NCBI GenBank assembly: GCA_023458875.1
Contig: JAEWXO010000083.1
Span: 1 to 64,000, forward strand
Length of the DNA: 64,000 bases
Origin: Bacillota bacterium
GTDB taxonomy: Bacteria > Bacillota > Clostridia > Oscillospirales > Ruminococcaceae
Direction of reading: 5' to 3'
The notes below the pieces were generated by a model. It was given only the letters and a program-made list of their open reading frames with translations. It ran no database searches and was not told the origin of the DNA. The translations under genes and the position numbers were made by a program. Of this stretch, positions 33,002-42,508 are shown in pieces; within the stretch, counting starts at the first letter, position 1, and every line of letters starts with the position of its first letter.

Positions 33002-35491
33002 TTGAAAATTAAGACCATATACATAAAAAATTTCGGAAAGCTTAAAAATTTCAGACTTGACCTTAAACCGGGGATGAATGTTATATATGGTGATAATGAA
33101 GCCGGCAAAACAACAGTGATGAATTTTATTAAAATGATGTTTTACGGTTCAACTGCAAAATCATCTGATATCAGTAAAAACCCGAGAAAGAAATATGCTC
33201 CATGGGATGGAAGTCCTATGGGCGGTTTTATTGAATTTAACTTTCTGAATATAAACTACAGACTGGAACGTGAATTTGGCAGTTCAAATATAAGTGATAC
33301 AGTTACTTTGTGGAATACAGATACAGGAACCGAAGAACCTATAAGCTGCAAGTATGATGTCGGTGAACAGTTTTTCGGACTTGGTGCTTCGGCATTTGAA
33401 AGAAGTGTATTTATAAGTGGAATGACGTCTGTGATTACGGGAGCTGACAAAGATGATGAAGTATCAAAACGTCTTATGAATTTTGCAACGTCATGCGATG
33501 ATGCGGTTTCATATGAAATAGTCAGAAGACGTCTGAAAACAGCTCATGAACAGCTTCGTTCAAAAAGTGGAAAAACAGGTGCCCTTGATAAAATGACGCA
33601 GCAGCTTTCAGAAAAAACAGAGCTTCTTGCAGATGCAGAAATAACAGAACATAAAAAGCTGAAGGATGAGGAATATTATCGCTCCCTGTGTGAACATTTA
33701 AAATTAAAAAAACAATACTCGGATAAAATCTCGCTTCATATAAAAGAGCAGAAGATAATAAGAGAGCTTCACTCTCTTGAAGTTCAGAACCGTAAAAATA
33801 TTGCTAAAAACGAACTTCATCATAAAATTGATAATTTATACAATAAAATTTCAAACGGAAAATTTATTGTAAATGATCAGTTTCTTGATGAATGTAACAG
33901 CATGCTTTCAAAAATAAATTATCTTAAAAAAGTATACACGGAAAAGAAAGCAGAATTTAATTCTTTGTCAAATGATATTCTGGAGCTTCATCTGGATGAA
34001 AAAATTCAGGAAAACTATGTTGAACTTGACATTCTTTCCGAAAGGAAAAAGGATATCAAAACAAAAATTTCTGACTGTGAGAAGGGTCTTGAAAATCTTT
34101 ATTCATCTCTTTCAGAGCTTGATAACAGGCTTGCCCAGACACATATGAAGGAAGAGCTTTATAATGAACGCCTTGCAGATATGGAATCTCATAATAACAG
34201 TCTGATGATTAATTATCTTCTCCCTGTCGTTTCAATATTTATAGTTATTTTTGCTGTATTTGTGAGAAATCCGTTTATTCTGACAGCACTTATTCCTTCA
34301 ACCGCAATAATTTTTACTGTCGGAAAAATTATTGAAGCTTCTAAAAAGAAAAAGGAAGAAAAAAATTCAGGCTCTGAAAAATCAGCACCTGATTATGAAA
34401 AAATATACAGTCAGATTGAAACTCTTAAAGCTGAATACACTGAAAAAACAGGGCAGCTAAAGCAGGATATTCTTATTTTAAACGACGAATATACAGACGC
34501 TGAACAAAAAAGTCATGACCTTGAAATACATAACAACAAACTTATCTCACAAAAAGAGCAAAAAATAAACGAACAGTCAGGCCTTAATGACCGCTTAAAT
34601 TCAGCAAGCAATGAAATAACACAATTAACCATAAAGCTCATGACATTGTTTTCTACATACAAAAAAGTATCCGGCATAGCCGAAATAGAATCGTATATTT
34701 CAGATGCACAGTCTGTTATTTCTGAAATAGAAAAAACTCAGGCAATTTTAAACTCAAAATATGATGAGGACAACCTTGATGACACGCCTGAGACTATAAG
34801 AGAAAAAATGATCATTATGAAAAAAAAGCTTTCTGAAATAACAAGGAAATCAGGTCCCCGCCTACTCACTGACCAGCAGCTTGAGGTGCTCGAAACAAAT
34901 CTTGAAGCCGCACAAAATGAAATTTCAAAGCTTAATGAGGATATAATTAATATCCGTTCAAAAATAAGCTCACAGTATCATATAACCGAATACCCTGAAA
35001 AAATCAGAAATGATATATCAGAGATCAAAAAGGTTATAGATGATATGAATCAGTTTGACACATCTATTGAAATAGCGGCTTCAGCACTTGAAGAAGCTGG
35101 AAATGAAATACGTCAGACATTTGGTCCGAGGCTCAATAATAAAGCAAAAAAAATTTTTTCTCATCTTACAAACGGAAAATATTCAGAAATACTTGTTTCC
35201 AAAAATCTTGATATAAATGCGGCTGAAAACATAACAGGGAAAATACACCAGTGGCAATATTTAAGCAGTGGTACTGCAGAGCAGGCTTATTTATCTCTTC
35301 GTCTGGCAATAGCTGATATGATTACAAGGAATCAGATACCGCTCTTTCTTGACGATGTATTTATGCAGTATGACTCTGAGCGTGCGCAAAAAGGGTTTGA
35401 ATTTATATCAGAATACAGCAGGCTTAATCAGGTGCTTTTCTTTACATGTCATAAATATAGTTATTATTCGGCGGATATGGTTAAGTTGTGA
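33002..35491 (+). CDS. YhaN-like AAA/SMC-type ATPase
   Basis: 829 residues. Walker A is in GDNEAGKTTVMNF (about residue 31). Long coiled coils at about 180-400 and 455-740 flank a hydrophobic pair of segments (about 402-442) that is typical of YhaN. The C-terminal signature SSGTAEQAYLSLRLA and Walker B PLFLDDVF complete a Rad50/SbcC-like ATPase. The usual partner nuclease YhaO (SbcD-like) is not in the window. It starts with TTG, supported by GAGGTGAT at seven bases. Likely acts in DNA repair or processing at the membrane, but this is inferred. Confidence 0.85.
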   Translation: MKIKTIYIKNFGKLKNFRLDLKPGMNVIYGDNEAGKTTVMNFIKMMFYGSTAKSSDISKNPRKKYAPWDGSPMGGFIEFNFLNINYRLEREFGSSNISDTVTLWNTDTGTEEPISCKYDVGEQFFGLGASAFERSVFISGMTSVITGADKDDEVSKRLMNFATSCDDAVSYEIVRRRLKTAHEQLRSKSGKTGALDKMTQQLSEKTELLADAEITEHKKLKDEEYYRSLCEHLKLKKQYSDKISLHIKEQKIIRELHSLEVQNRKNIAKNELHHKIDNLYNKISNGKFIVNDQFLDECNSMLSKINYLKKVYTEKKAEFNSLSNDILELHLDEKIQENYVELDILSERKKDIKTKISDCEKGLENLYSSLSELDNRLAQTHMKEELYNERLADMESHNNSLMINYLLPVVSIFIVIFAVFVRNPFILTALIPSTAIIFTVGKIIEASKKKKEEKNSGSEKSAPDYEKIYSQIETLKAEYTEKTGQLKQDILILNDEYTDAEQKSHDLEIHNNKLISQKEQKINEQSGLNDRLNSASNEITQLTIKLMTLFSTYKKVSGIAEIESYISDAQSVISEIEKTQAILNSKYDEDNLDDTPETIREKMIIMKKKLSEITRKSGPRLLTDQQLEVLETNLEAAQNEISKLNEDIINIRSKISSQYHITEYPEKIRNDISEIKKVIDDMNQFDTSIEIAASALEEAGNEIRQTFGPRLNNKAKKIFSHLTNGKYSEILVSKNLDINAAENITGKIHQWQYLSSGTAEQAYLSLRLAIADMITRNQIPLFLDDVFMQYDSERAQKGFEFISEYSRLNQVLFFTCHKYSYYSADMVKL

Positions 35492-35503
35492 GTTGGGAAA
35501 GGG

Positions 35504-35592
35504 TTTCGATTCTGCGGAATCGACCGGGCTTTGCGGTCGCGCCTTTGACCTTCGCCTACATATCCGCCTCAGTTTGTGGTGTTACTGAATAA
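35504..35592 (+). repeat. Interspersed palindromic repeat, copy 1
   Basis: Contains the two core hairpins of the family, CGATTC-TGCG-GAATCG and CGACCG-GGCTTTG-CGGTCG, followed by CCTTCGCCTACATAT and ending TTACTGAATA. It lies between the yhaN-like gene and the lipoprotein gene. Confidence 0.8.
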
Positions 35593-35634
35593 TTATTTTC
35601 TAAGAACAAATAAAAACTACGGAGGTTATATATT

Positions 35635-36189
35635 ATGTTTAAAAAATTAGCATGTTCTATTTTGATTTTATCACTCATTGCAATGACAGGATGTAAGGAT
35701 GATAAAAAAACGACGGTTGCCTATAATTCAGATTCATCTTCTGTAACAGTAAAAGCAGGGCCGAAGGGTGATGCTAATATATCAGATACACTTGATATTC
35801 AGAAATGTGCAGATGAAGCAGTAAAATTCTTTACTGAAGGAGATTATCCTAAAATGGATATATCAATTTCTCCTCCTGTTAAAGAAAATGATTTTTTTAA
35901 TATTATTATAGTTGCAGCTGACCGCCCTGAAGATGAAAATATATATGCGGAGTGGCTGAAAACATGTCTTGAAAAGCTTAATTCGGAAGCAATCAGACAG
36001 AACCCGGAGTTAAGACCATCGTCTGACGGATATTACGGTGAATTATTCGATAAATATTCCGTAATGCTCACTGCTACCTGTAATGACGATATAATAACAA
36101 GATGGCCGGTAAATCAGAAAATAGAGGCTGGCAATCATGATGCAATAAAGGTTACTGAAGGCACTCTTGATCTCAGCGGTCTGGAATAA
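35635..36189 (+). CDS. Small secreted lipoprotein of unknown function
   Basis: 184 residues. The N-terminus has a lysine-start, a hydrophobic stretch and the lipobox IAMTGC, so the mature protein should be lipid-anchored at Cys20 on the outer face. The mature part has a charged linker (KDDKK) and a mixed alpha/beta C-terminal domain of about 130 residues, not recognised. A GGAGG site precedes the ATG. It is closely followed by the PIN-like gene (12-base gap), suggesting one transcript. Confidence 0.75.
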   Translation: MFKKLACSILILSLIAMTGCKDDKKTTVAYNSDSSSVTVKAGPKGDANISDTLDIQKCADEAVKFFTEGDYPKMDISISPPVKENDFFNIIIVAADRPEDENIYAEWLKTCLEKLNSEAIRQNPELRPSSDGYYGELFDKYSVMLTATCNDDIITRWPVNQKIEAGNHDAIKVTEGTLDLSGLE

Positions 36190-36201
36190 TGAGGTGATAA
36201 A

Positions 36202-36864
36202 TTGTCGACATATCTAATTGACTTTGAAAATGTAGGTTCAGACGGACTTGACGGTGTTTCTGAGCTTACAGAAGAAGATAAAGTAATAATATTTTACAGC
36301 ATAAATTCAAACAGAATTTCCATTGAAACTCATCAGGCTATTTGTTCAAGCCATGCTGATTTTGAATATTTCAGAATTTCATCAGGCGGTAAAAATGCTC
36401 TTGACTTTCAGCTCTCAACATATCTTGGATATCTCATCTCAGCAAACAATAATGATAAATACTATATTATAAGTAAAGATACCGGCTATCAGCATATATT
36501 GAAGTTCTGGAAAAACAAAACAGAAGAGCTAGGTATAAACGCTTCGGTCATATGTATGTGTGCCATCTCTCATGATGATAAAACAGATATAATTGTAAAT
36601 ATCCAGGACAGCATACAAGATGAAAATATAACAAGTGATTCTATTGCGAAAACACTAACAACTATGTCTGTAATATCAAATAAACTGGCTTTTAAAAATT
36701 ATCTTGCAAAAAAATTCGGCAAAGAACAAGGTATCAGGATATATAATGATATAAATATTGAAAATGCATCAGACAAACAGGACCTTTACCACCGGATTGT
36801 TGCAGTTTTCGGGCAGGGACAGGGAGCACTTATTTATAAAAAGTTAAAGCATCTTGTAAAGTAG
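36202..36864 (+). CDS. PIN-like domain protein
   Basis: 220 residues. TYLIDFENVGSDG at the start, HADFEYFRISSGGKNALDFQL, and YYIISKDTGYQHIL give the acidic residues (Asp7, Glu9, Asp in ALDF, Asp in SKDTG) expected of a PIN/NYN-type nuclease site. The C-terminal 80 residues (KNYLAKKFGKEQG, IVAVFGQGQGALIYKKLK) look like a small helical repeat that may bind a partner or RNA. The start is a TTG eight bases after GAGGTG. Probably an RNA-directed nuclease of unknown target. Confidence 0.7.
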   Translation: MSTYLIDFENVGSDGLDGVSELTEEDKVIIFYSINSNRISIETHQAICSSHADFEYFRISSGGKNALDFQLSTYLGYLISANNNDKYYIISKDTGYQHILKFWKNKTEELGINASVICMCAISHDDKTDIIVNIQDSIQDENITSDSIAKTLTTMSVISNKLAFKNYLAKKFGKEQGIRIYNDINIENASDKQDLYHRIVAVFGQGQGALIYKKLKHLVK

Positions 36865-36874
36865 ATTACAGGGA

Positions 36875-36950
36875 TTTCGATTCGCACGAATGGACCAGGC
36901 TTTGCGGTCGCCTGGACTTCTATTCTTCACTTTATGGTATTACTGAATAG
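36875..36950 (+). repeat. Interspersed palindromic repeat, copy 2
   Basis: Begins TTTCGATTCGCACGAATGG, continues CCAGGCTTTGCGGTCGCCTGG (a different stem pairing CCAGGC with GCCTGG) and ends TTACTGAATAG. It directly precedes the phosphodiesterase gene, whose possible upstream start at 36934 overlaps the repeat. Confidence 0.75.
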
Positions 36951-36975
36951 TAACAAGAGAAAGGTCATATACGCT

Positions 36976-37518
36976 ATGAAGCTTATGGTTGCATCCGATA
37001 TACACGGCTCGTCAAAATACTGCCGTAAACTTATTTCAGCATTTGAAAATGAAAATCCGGACAAGCTGCTTCTGCTCGGTGATATACTTTATCACGGTCC
37101 CAGAAATGATTTGCCTGAAGAATATTCACCAAAATCAGTTATACATATGCTGAACAACATTAAAGAAAATATTTTATGTGTCAGAGGTAACTGCGATACT
37201 GATGTCGATCAGATGGTTCTTGAGTTTCCTATCATGGCAGAGTACTGTATTCTCTATGTTAAGAACCGAATGATTTTTGCAGCTCACGGTCACAATTTCA
37301 ACGAACAGAATCTTCCTCCTGTAAATAAAAATGATATTTTACTTAACGGACATACTCATATTCCGGCATTCAGAGAAAATCAAGGAATATTCTACACCAA
37401 TCCTGGTTCTGTTTCAATTCCAAAAGAAAATTCGGAACATCAGTACATGATTATTGATGATGATTATTTCACATGGAAGGAGCTTTCAGGTACTGTTCTG
37501 AATAAAATCAGTATATGA
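36976..37518 (+). CDS. YfcE/MJ0936-type metallophosphodiesterase
   Basis: 180 residues. The metal ligands of the calcineurin-like fold are all visible: SDIHGS, LLGDILYHGPRN, VRGNCD, HGHNF, NGHTHIP, and the NPGSVSIPK tail motif typical of YfcE. It would hydrolyse phosphodiesters in the cytoplasm; the true substrate is unknown. The open frame extends 14 codons upstream into the repeat, but the family N-terminus MKLMVASDIHG and a GAGAAAGG site favour the ATG at 36976. Its stop overlaps the queH start (ATGA). Confidence 0.88.
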   Translation: MKLMVASDIHGSSKYCRKLISAFENENPDKLLLLGDILYHGPRNDLPEEYSPKSVIHMLNNIKENILCVRGNCDTDVDQMVLEFPIMAEYCILYVKNRMIFAAHGHNFNEQNLPPVNKNDILLNGHTHIPAFRENQGIFYTNPGSVSIPKENSEHQYMIIDDDYFTWKELSGTVLNKISI

Positions 37519-38078
37519 CAAAAATTATAGATAATAAAAAATTACTTCTCCATATCTGCTGTGCTCCATGCTCAGTGTATTGCATTTCAGCACTCAGAAA
37601 TGAAGGTATCGAACCGGTTGGCTTATGGTACAATCCGAATATTCATCCGTTTACAGAATACAAAATGAGAAAAAATACACTTGTTGATTATGCCGATAAA
37701 ATTGATTTAAAACTCGTTATTGAAAATGAATACGGACTTAGAAGCTTTATAAACGGAGTTTATCCTGACTTTGATAACAGATGTGAATACTGTTATAATG
37801 TCCGTCTTGATAAGACCGCAGAATACGCAGCTGAAAACGGTTTTGAAAGCTTTACAACTACCCTGCTTGTAAGTCCATATCAGAATCATGAACTTCTGTG
37901 CCAGACAGCAGAAAAAGCTGCGACAAAATACGGCATTAAATTTTCTTATCATGATTTCCGCACAGGCTTCAGAGAAGGTCAGGATAAGGCAAGGGAAATG
38001 GGAATGTATATGCAGAAATACTGCGGATGTATATTCAGCGAAGAGGACCGTTATAGGAAGAAAAATAAAAATCATTAA
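37515..38078 (+). CDS. queH: Epoxyqueuosine reductase QueH
   Basis: 187 residues. Three cysteine groups mark the DUF208/QueH family: HICCAPCSVY near the N-terminus, NRCEYCYNVRL near residue 90, and KYCGCIFSEED near the end, together able to hold the Fe-S cluster and metal site. GLWYNPNIHPFTEY is also conserved. It reduces epoxyqueuosine to queuosine in tRNA, a job done by QueG in other bacteria. It overlaps the phosphodiesterase gene by four bases and is followed by a strong terminator. Confidence 0.93.
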   Translation: MTKIIDNKKLLLHICCAPCSVYCISALRNEGIEPVGLWYNPNIHPFTEYKMRKNTLVDYADKIDLKLVIENEYGLRSFINGVYPDFDNRCEYCYNVRLDKTAEYAAENGFESFTTTLLVSPYQNHELLCQTAEKAATKYGIKFSYHDFRTGFREGQDKAREMGMYMQKYCGCIFSEEDRYRKKNKNH

Positions 38079-38081
38079 AAA

Positions 38082-38128
38082 ATCAGCATCTTAAAAGTTT
38101 ATTACTTTTAAGATGCTGATTTATTTTT
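38082..38128. terminator. Bidirectional terminator between queH and ldh
   Basis: A perfect 17-pair stem (ATCAGCATCTTAAAAGT with its complement) and a five-base loop at 38082-38120, with T-rich sequence after the stem on the plus strand and A-rich sequence before it. It serves the convergent queH and lactate dehydrogenase genes. Confidence 0.9.
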
Positions 38129-39065
38129 ACAGATCCAATCCTGCGATTACGCTTTTTAATTTATCAACGGATTCGTAGAGCTTCTTATTTTCTTCATCAT
38201 TAAGTCTGATATCAAGTACCTTCTTGATTCCGTTGCTTCCTACTATTGCAGGGACGCCTATGCAAACATCATCTACTCCATAATGTCCGTTTACAAGGCA
38301 TGAAACCGGCAATATGGAATTTTCGTTGCGGACAATTGCCTTTACTATTCTGTTGACAGCCATAGCGATTGCATAATATGTTGCACCTTTTTTTTCTATA
38401 ACAGTATATGCGCTGTCACGCACATCTTCAAAAAGACTATGAATTGTATTTCCGCCGCATTTGCCGCATATACTACAGAAATCATTCAGATCAACACCTG
38501 ATACATTTGCACTGCTCCATACAGCAAGCTCACTGTCACCGTGTTCTCCTATAATAAAAGCATGTACACTTCTGCTGTCAACGCCAAGATGATCTCCAAG
38601 CAGATATTTAAGTCTTGATGTATCAAGCACTGTACCAGAGCCTATTACCCTGTCGCTCGGAAAGCCTGATATTTTCATTGCGGCGTAAGTAAGAATATCC
38701 ACAGGGTTTGAAACAACCAGAAGAATACAATCCTTATTGACAGCTGCTATCTGAGGAATAATACTTTTAAAAATAGTTATGTTTTTGTTTACCAGATCAA
38801 GACGTGTTTCATTTGGTTTTTGTCCTGCTCCGGCAGTAATTATTACTATATAACAATCACTGAGATCTTCATAGCTTCCGGCATAGATCTTCATAGGGCT
38901 TTCAAATGATACTCCATGATTGAGATCCATTGCCTCGCCTTCTGCTTTATCTTTATTTGCATCAATAAGAACCATTTCTGAAAACAGCCCGCTGTTCATA
39001 AGCTTAAAGGCAATTGATGCACCTACAAAGCCACAGCCTATAACTGCACATTTTTGTTTATTCAT
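38127..39065 (-). CDS. ldh: L-lactate dehydrogenase
   Basis: 312 residues. VIGCGFVGAS at the NAD site, the substrate loop GAGQKPNETRLDL, VVSNPVDILTY, GSGTVLDTSRL, and the catalytic histidine in IGEHGDSE are the LDH signatures; glutamine in the GQKP loop favours lactate over malate. An in-frame ATG eight codons upstream is less likely, because GGAGG is spaced seven bases from the ATG at 39065. Regenerates NAD by reducing pyruvate. Monocistronic between a promoter and a strong terminator. Confidence 0.93.
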   Translation of the reverse strand: MNKQKCAVIGCGFVGASIAFKLMNSGLFSEMVLIDANKDKAEGEAMDLNHGVSFESPMKIYAGSYEDLSDCYIVIITAGAGQKPNETRLDLVNKNITIFKSIIPQIAAVNKDCILLVVSNPVDILTYAAMKISGFPSDRVIGSGTVLDTSRLKYLLGDHLGVDSRSVHAFIIGEHGDSELAVWSSANVSGVDLNDFCSICGKCGGNTIHSLFEDVRDSAYTVIEKKGATYYAIAMAVNRIVKAIVRNENSILPVSCLVNGHYGVDDVCIGVPAIVGSNGIKKVLDIRLNDEENKKLYESVDKLKSVIAGLDL

Positions 39066-39110
39066 ATCGTTCCTCCAGTTTTTATACATAAAATAGTTTT
39101 ATCCAATAAT

Positions 39111-39140
39111 ATTATATCATAAAGGAGGAGGTATATTCAA
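39111..39140 (-). promoter_or_regulatory. Promoter of ldh
   Basis: Minus-strand TTGAAT (39135-39140), 18-base spacer, TATAAT (39111-39116), about 45 bases before the ldh ATG. The spacer contains CCTCCTCC, an unusual C-rich patch. Confidence 0.65.
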
Positions 39141-39200
39141 GGGTGTGAATAGAATAAATAATATGTTATATTGAGAATTTTGTGTTTAATTAAGCAGAAG

Positions 39201-39285
39201 TTTCGACTTTGCGGAGTCTACCGGGCTTTGTGGTCGCCTGGACTTAGCTCATATTTGCCTAACTTTATAGTTTGCTTGATAGTAA
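39201..39285 (+). repeat. Interspersed palindromic repeat, copy 3
   Basis: TTTCGACTTTGCGGAGTCTACCGGGCTTTG-type core, then GGTCGCCTGGACTTAG, ending GATAGTAACGTC. It lies between the divergent ldh and Hsp70-like genes. Confidence 0.75.
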
Positions 39286-39326
39286 CGTCAAAAAATCTCT
39301 GTCAATCTTATTTCACCCGTTTTTCA

Positions 39327-39355
39327 TTGACAAATAGCATATAATGTTGTAAAAT
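39327..39355 (+). promoter_or_regulatory. Promoter of the Hsp70-like gene
   Basis: TTGACA (39327-39332), 17-base spacer, TAAAAT (39350-39355) on the plus strand, about 55 bases before the gene. Confidence 0.6.
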
Positions 39356-39409
39356 TATAATAGATATTTTAGTAAAACATATAATATTATATAGTGATCA
39401 CAGGGGGAA

Positions 39410-42400
39410 ATGAAATTGTACACACGTAATACCAATGAAATATGGGTAGATGAAAATTTCTTTGAATCAATTGTAAAGCATCAGTGTCATGATAAAATAA
39501 AGGAAGCTGCAAAAAAGCTTAATGAATATGCTTCAGGATTAAAAAAAGAACTCGATGACTGTGCGTCAGATATATGGATTAAAATTGAAGACAAAGATAT
39601 TTACTATATTCACAAGCATCATATACTTATCCCTGATATCACATCTTTTAAATGCTCGTCAGTAAATGAAGATCATTTTATTTATATGTTCAGCGGGTAC
39701 AGCGGAAGAATCATAAGTGAATATGAAGCCTTTGACTTATTTTATGTAAATAAAAACACAAACGTATTTTTTGTAGATGATACATGGTTTACTTCATTTG
39801 GAGATAACCACTGTGTAGTAAGGTACAAGACAAAAGAAGGAAATGAGTATGAGTGTATAAACTCTAACGGTAATATATCATGCTGCTACAAAAGCCTGTT
39901 TAATAAGTGTCATTCATGCAGCTGGGGATATGGAATAAAAATACCTGTCTTTGACCTTGAAAAAAAGTCCGTTATGGAAAACATGATAACCTATAATCTT
40001 ATTCCTGAAAAGCTTTCAATACTCTCAAAGTCATTTTTAAAAGTTATACAGAGCCTGTATTCCGCAGGATATATTCAGATTAATGAGGGTCTTATTTATT
40101 TTACAGATAAATTTGCCAATGATGTTCTGAATGATAAAATAAGTGAGCTTTTTGGAATTTCTCTAAAAAAAGAAAATTTAGCTGATAAAATAAAAGACTA
40201 TGCACAGTTCAATACAATAAAGCTTGATGAAAAATTTCGCAGTCAATACATAAAAAGGCTACTTATGTGTGATAAAATACGTGCAGAAATAGAAGAATAT
40301 GATCAGAAACAGCTTACTGACCCTAATCTTGGAACGTGGGAGCTGTGGGATGATGAGCAGCATACAAATGACTTATATAAAATAAAAACAGATATGACCC
40401 TTGTTGCAAGAAACCCGTTATATGATGTAAAAGAAGACGGAATTGTCGGAATTGATTTCGGAACGAAAAGTACCATTGTTGTTTACCAGGACGGAACTGA
40501 TGTAATAAAACCAATGCGTATAGGAATGGGACATCTTAGTCTGCAGATATCACCTGAACAATATGAAAACCCGACAGTTATGGAAATTAAAAATCTTGAG
40601 AATTTTCTCAGGTGCTACAACAGCCGCAGCGGTCGTCCTCAGACAGAATGGGCTGATTTAACCGTATCCCATACAGCATACAATTCAATGACATCCGGGA
40701 AAATATCGGACAACTTTTATTCTTATTTTTATGATCTTAAGCAATGGTGTGCAAACCATAACCGCAATCATATTATGACTATCGTTGACCAGTGTGGAAA
40801 CAAATATGAGCTGTCACCGTACATTTCGGACAATGACAATAATTTTGATCCTATTGAAATATACGCATATTATCTCGGAACATTCATAAATAACATGCGT
40901 AATGGAATTTACCTTGACTATCTTCTCTCCTTCCCTATTACATATGAAAAAGAACTCAAGCAAAAAATAATTTCAAGCTTTGAGAGAGGAATTAAAAAAT
41001 CCCTCCCTTTGTCAGTGATAAACGACAGTCACTGCATGGATATATTCAGCGTCGGACAAGGTGTAAGCGAACCGATAGCATATGCTATCACAGCATTTGC
41101 CGAATATGGTTTAAAGCCAAAGGCCGGTGAGGAAATGCTGTATGGTGTTTTTGACTTTGGAGGCGGAACGACTGATTTTAATTTTGGTACGTACAGACGT
41201 GCAGATGTATCCCTGAAGAAAAAATATGACTTTGTTATTACTCATCAGGGCTCAGGCGGTGACAAATACCTTGGAGGAGAAAACCTTCTTGAGCTGCTTG
41301 CTTTTGAAATATTCAAGGCCAACTATAAACGTCTGCTCAAACGTAAGGACGGAATTTTTGATTTTAACGGTGCAGAATTCACACTTCCTCCTGAATGTGA
41401 TACATTTCTCGGTTCTGAAACAATTATTTCTGTTTCACAGAGAGCAAAGAGAAATACAAAGCAGCTTATTGAAAAACTACGTCCGTACTGGGAAAATATT
41501 GACTTTGAATATACTGTCAGACTTCCATTTGATTCCTCACTTCACAGACTGAATACTGTCAGACATAAAGAGCTTGATGAAAAATCACTTAAAATTATTG
41601 ACAATATTAAAAAAGGATTTATCAGAGTGGACCTGTTTGACAATTCAGGTCAGCTTATCCCGGATTTTGAGCTTGACATATATAATGAGGATCTTGGCAT
41701 AGACATAAACCTTGAAGAAATTCTTGAAAAAAGAATCGAAAAGGGTGTACGTCAGTTTTTTAATGCATTGCAGAATTCATTTGATCACAAGAGAATACTT
41801 GAAGCAAACGGTATAGAAATATTTCTTGCCGGCAATTCAGGAAAGTCACCTATACTTAAAAAACTTTTTGACAAATACATCCGTATATTTTCAAAGTCAG
41901 AGTCAGGTATAGTTGAGCCTCATTTATTCCGAATATATCCGTCACTCGGGACTCCTGAAGCAGCCAAAATACAGGAAGTAAATGGCATTCATTCGACTCC
42001 GGGTGAATTATCCGGCCCTACCGGAAAAACCGGCGTTGCATATGGCCTGATAAAAGGAAGAACCGGTTCACGTATCAAGGTTATATCAGAAGTGAGCGAC
42101 GACGATCAGTTAAAATTCAATTACTATCTCGGACACTGTGAAGATGATATTTTCATTACGGATATTTCAAATAAGACTAAAACAGGTGTGTGGACTGAGT
42201 TTACCACTGCTGATATTTCAAGGATTGAAATATATTATACAGACCTTCCCGAAGCCGCAGGAAACAGAATGCCTGTAAAAAGTATGAATAAAAAAATTAT
42301 AAGACTAAAAAATACTTTTGACGATGCTTCGGTATACATCCGCATTTTAACACATTCTTCGATTGAATATGTTGTTTCCAGAAAAGGTGAAATTGAAAAC

Positions 42401-42442
42401 AATATTTTTCTTACCGAAATACGCAGAATTGATTTTTCATGA
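39410..42442 (+). CDS. Large Hsp70/actin-like ATPase with unknown N-terminal region
   Basis: 1010 residues. An Hsp70-type ATPase core lies at about 345-870: phosphate-1 motif VGIDFGTKST, phosphate-2 motif GVFDFGGGTTDFNFG, and the late LAGNSGKSPILKKLF adenosine motif. The first 340 residues have no recognisable domain and include a cysteine-rich patch (SCCYKSLFNKCHSC) that could bind metal. The C-terminal 130 residues look like beta strands, not the usual substrate-binding domain. The ATG at 39410 is very close to AGGGGG; a TTG two codons later is better spaced and may be the real start. It is monocistronic, with its own promoter and terminator. Possible chaperone or sensor; function unknown. 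Confidence 0.8.
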   Translation: MKLYTRNTNEIWVDENFFESIVKHQCHDKIKEAAKKLNEYASGLKKELDDCASDIWIKIEDKDIYYIHKHHILIPDITSFKCSSVNEDHFIYMFSGYSGRIISEYEAFDLFYVNKNTNVFFVDDTWFTSFGDNHCVVRYKTKEGNEYECINSNGNISCCYKSLFNKCHSCSWGYGIKIPVFDLEKKSVMENMITYNLIPEKLSILSKSFLKVIQSLYSAGYIQINEGLIYFTDKFANDVLNDKISELFGISLKKENLADKIKDYAQFNTIKLDEKFRSQYIKRLLMCDKIRAEIEEYDQKQLTDPNLGTWELWDDEQHTNDLYKIKTDMTLVARNPLYDVKEDGIVGIDFGTKSTIVVYQDGTDVIKPMRIGMGHLSLQISPEQYENPTVMEIKNLENFLRCYNSRSGRPQTEWADLTVSHTAYNSMTSGKISDNFYSYFYDLKQWCANHNRNHIMTIVDQCGNKYELSPYISDNDNNFDPIEIYAYYLGTFINNMRNGIYLDYLLSFPITYEKELKQKIISSFERGIKKSLPLSVINDSHCMDIFSVGQGVSEPIAYAITAFAEYGLKPKAGEEMLYGVFDFGGGTTDFNFGTYRRADVSLKKKYDFVITHQGSGGDKYLGGENLLELLAFEIFKANYKRLLKRKDGIFDFNGAEFTLPPECDTFLGSETIISVSQRAKRNTKQLIEKLRPYWENIDFEYTVRLPFDSSLHRLNTVRHKELDEKSLKIIDNIKKGFIRVDLFDNSGQLIPDFELDIYNEDLGIDINLEEILEKRIEKGVRQFFNALQNSFDHKRILEANGIEIFLAGNSGKSPILKKLFDKYIRIFSKSESGIVEPHLFRIYPSLGTPEAAKIQEVNGIHSTPGELSGPTGKTGVAYGLIKGRTGSRIKVISEVSDDDQLKFNYYLGHCEDDIFITDISNKTKTGVWTEFTTADISRIEIYYTDLPEAAGNRMPVKSMNKKIIRLKNTFDDASVYIRILTHSSIEYVVSRKGEIENNIFLTEIRRIDFS

Positions 42443-42447
42443 TAATA

Positions 42448-42484
42448 AAAGTTCTCCCAGTATAGTACAGGGAGAACTTTTTTA
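42448..42484. terminator. Terminator after the Hsp70-like gene
   Basis: Eleven-pair stem AAAGTTCTCCC / GGGAGAACTTT with an 11-base loop and a T-run to 42484. The A-run on the other side lets it also act on the convergent DUF3021 operon. Confidence 0.88.
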
Positions 42485-42508
42485 ACTTACTACACACATT
42501 ATATTTAT

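Noticed and set aside
35349..35588. Open frame of 79 codons over the end of the YhaN-like gene
   Set aside because: It is an out-of-frame shadow extended by the repeat, with no ribosome site.
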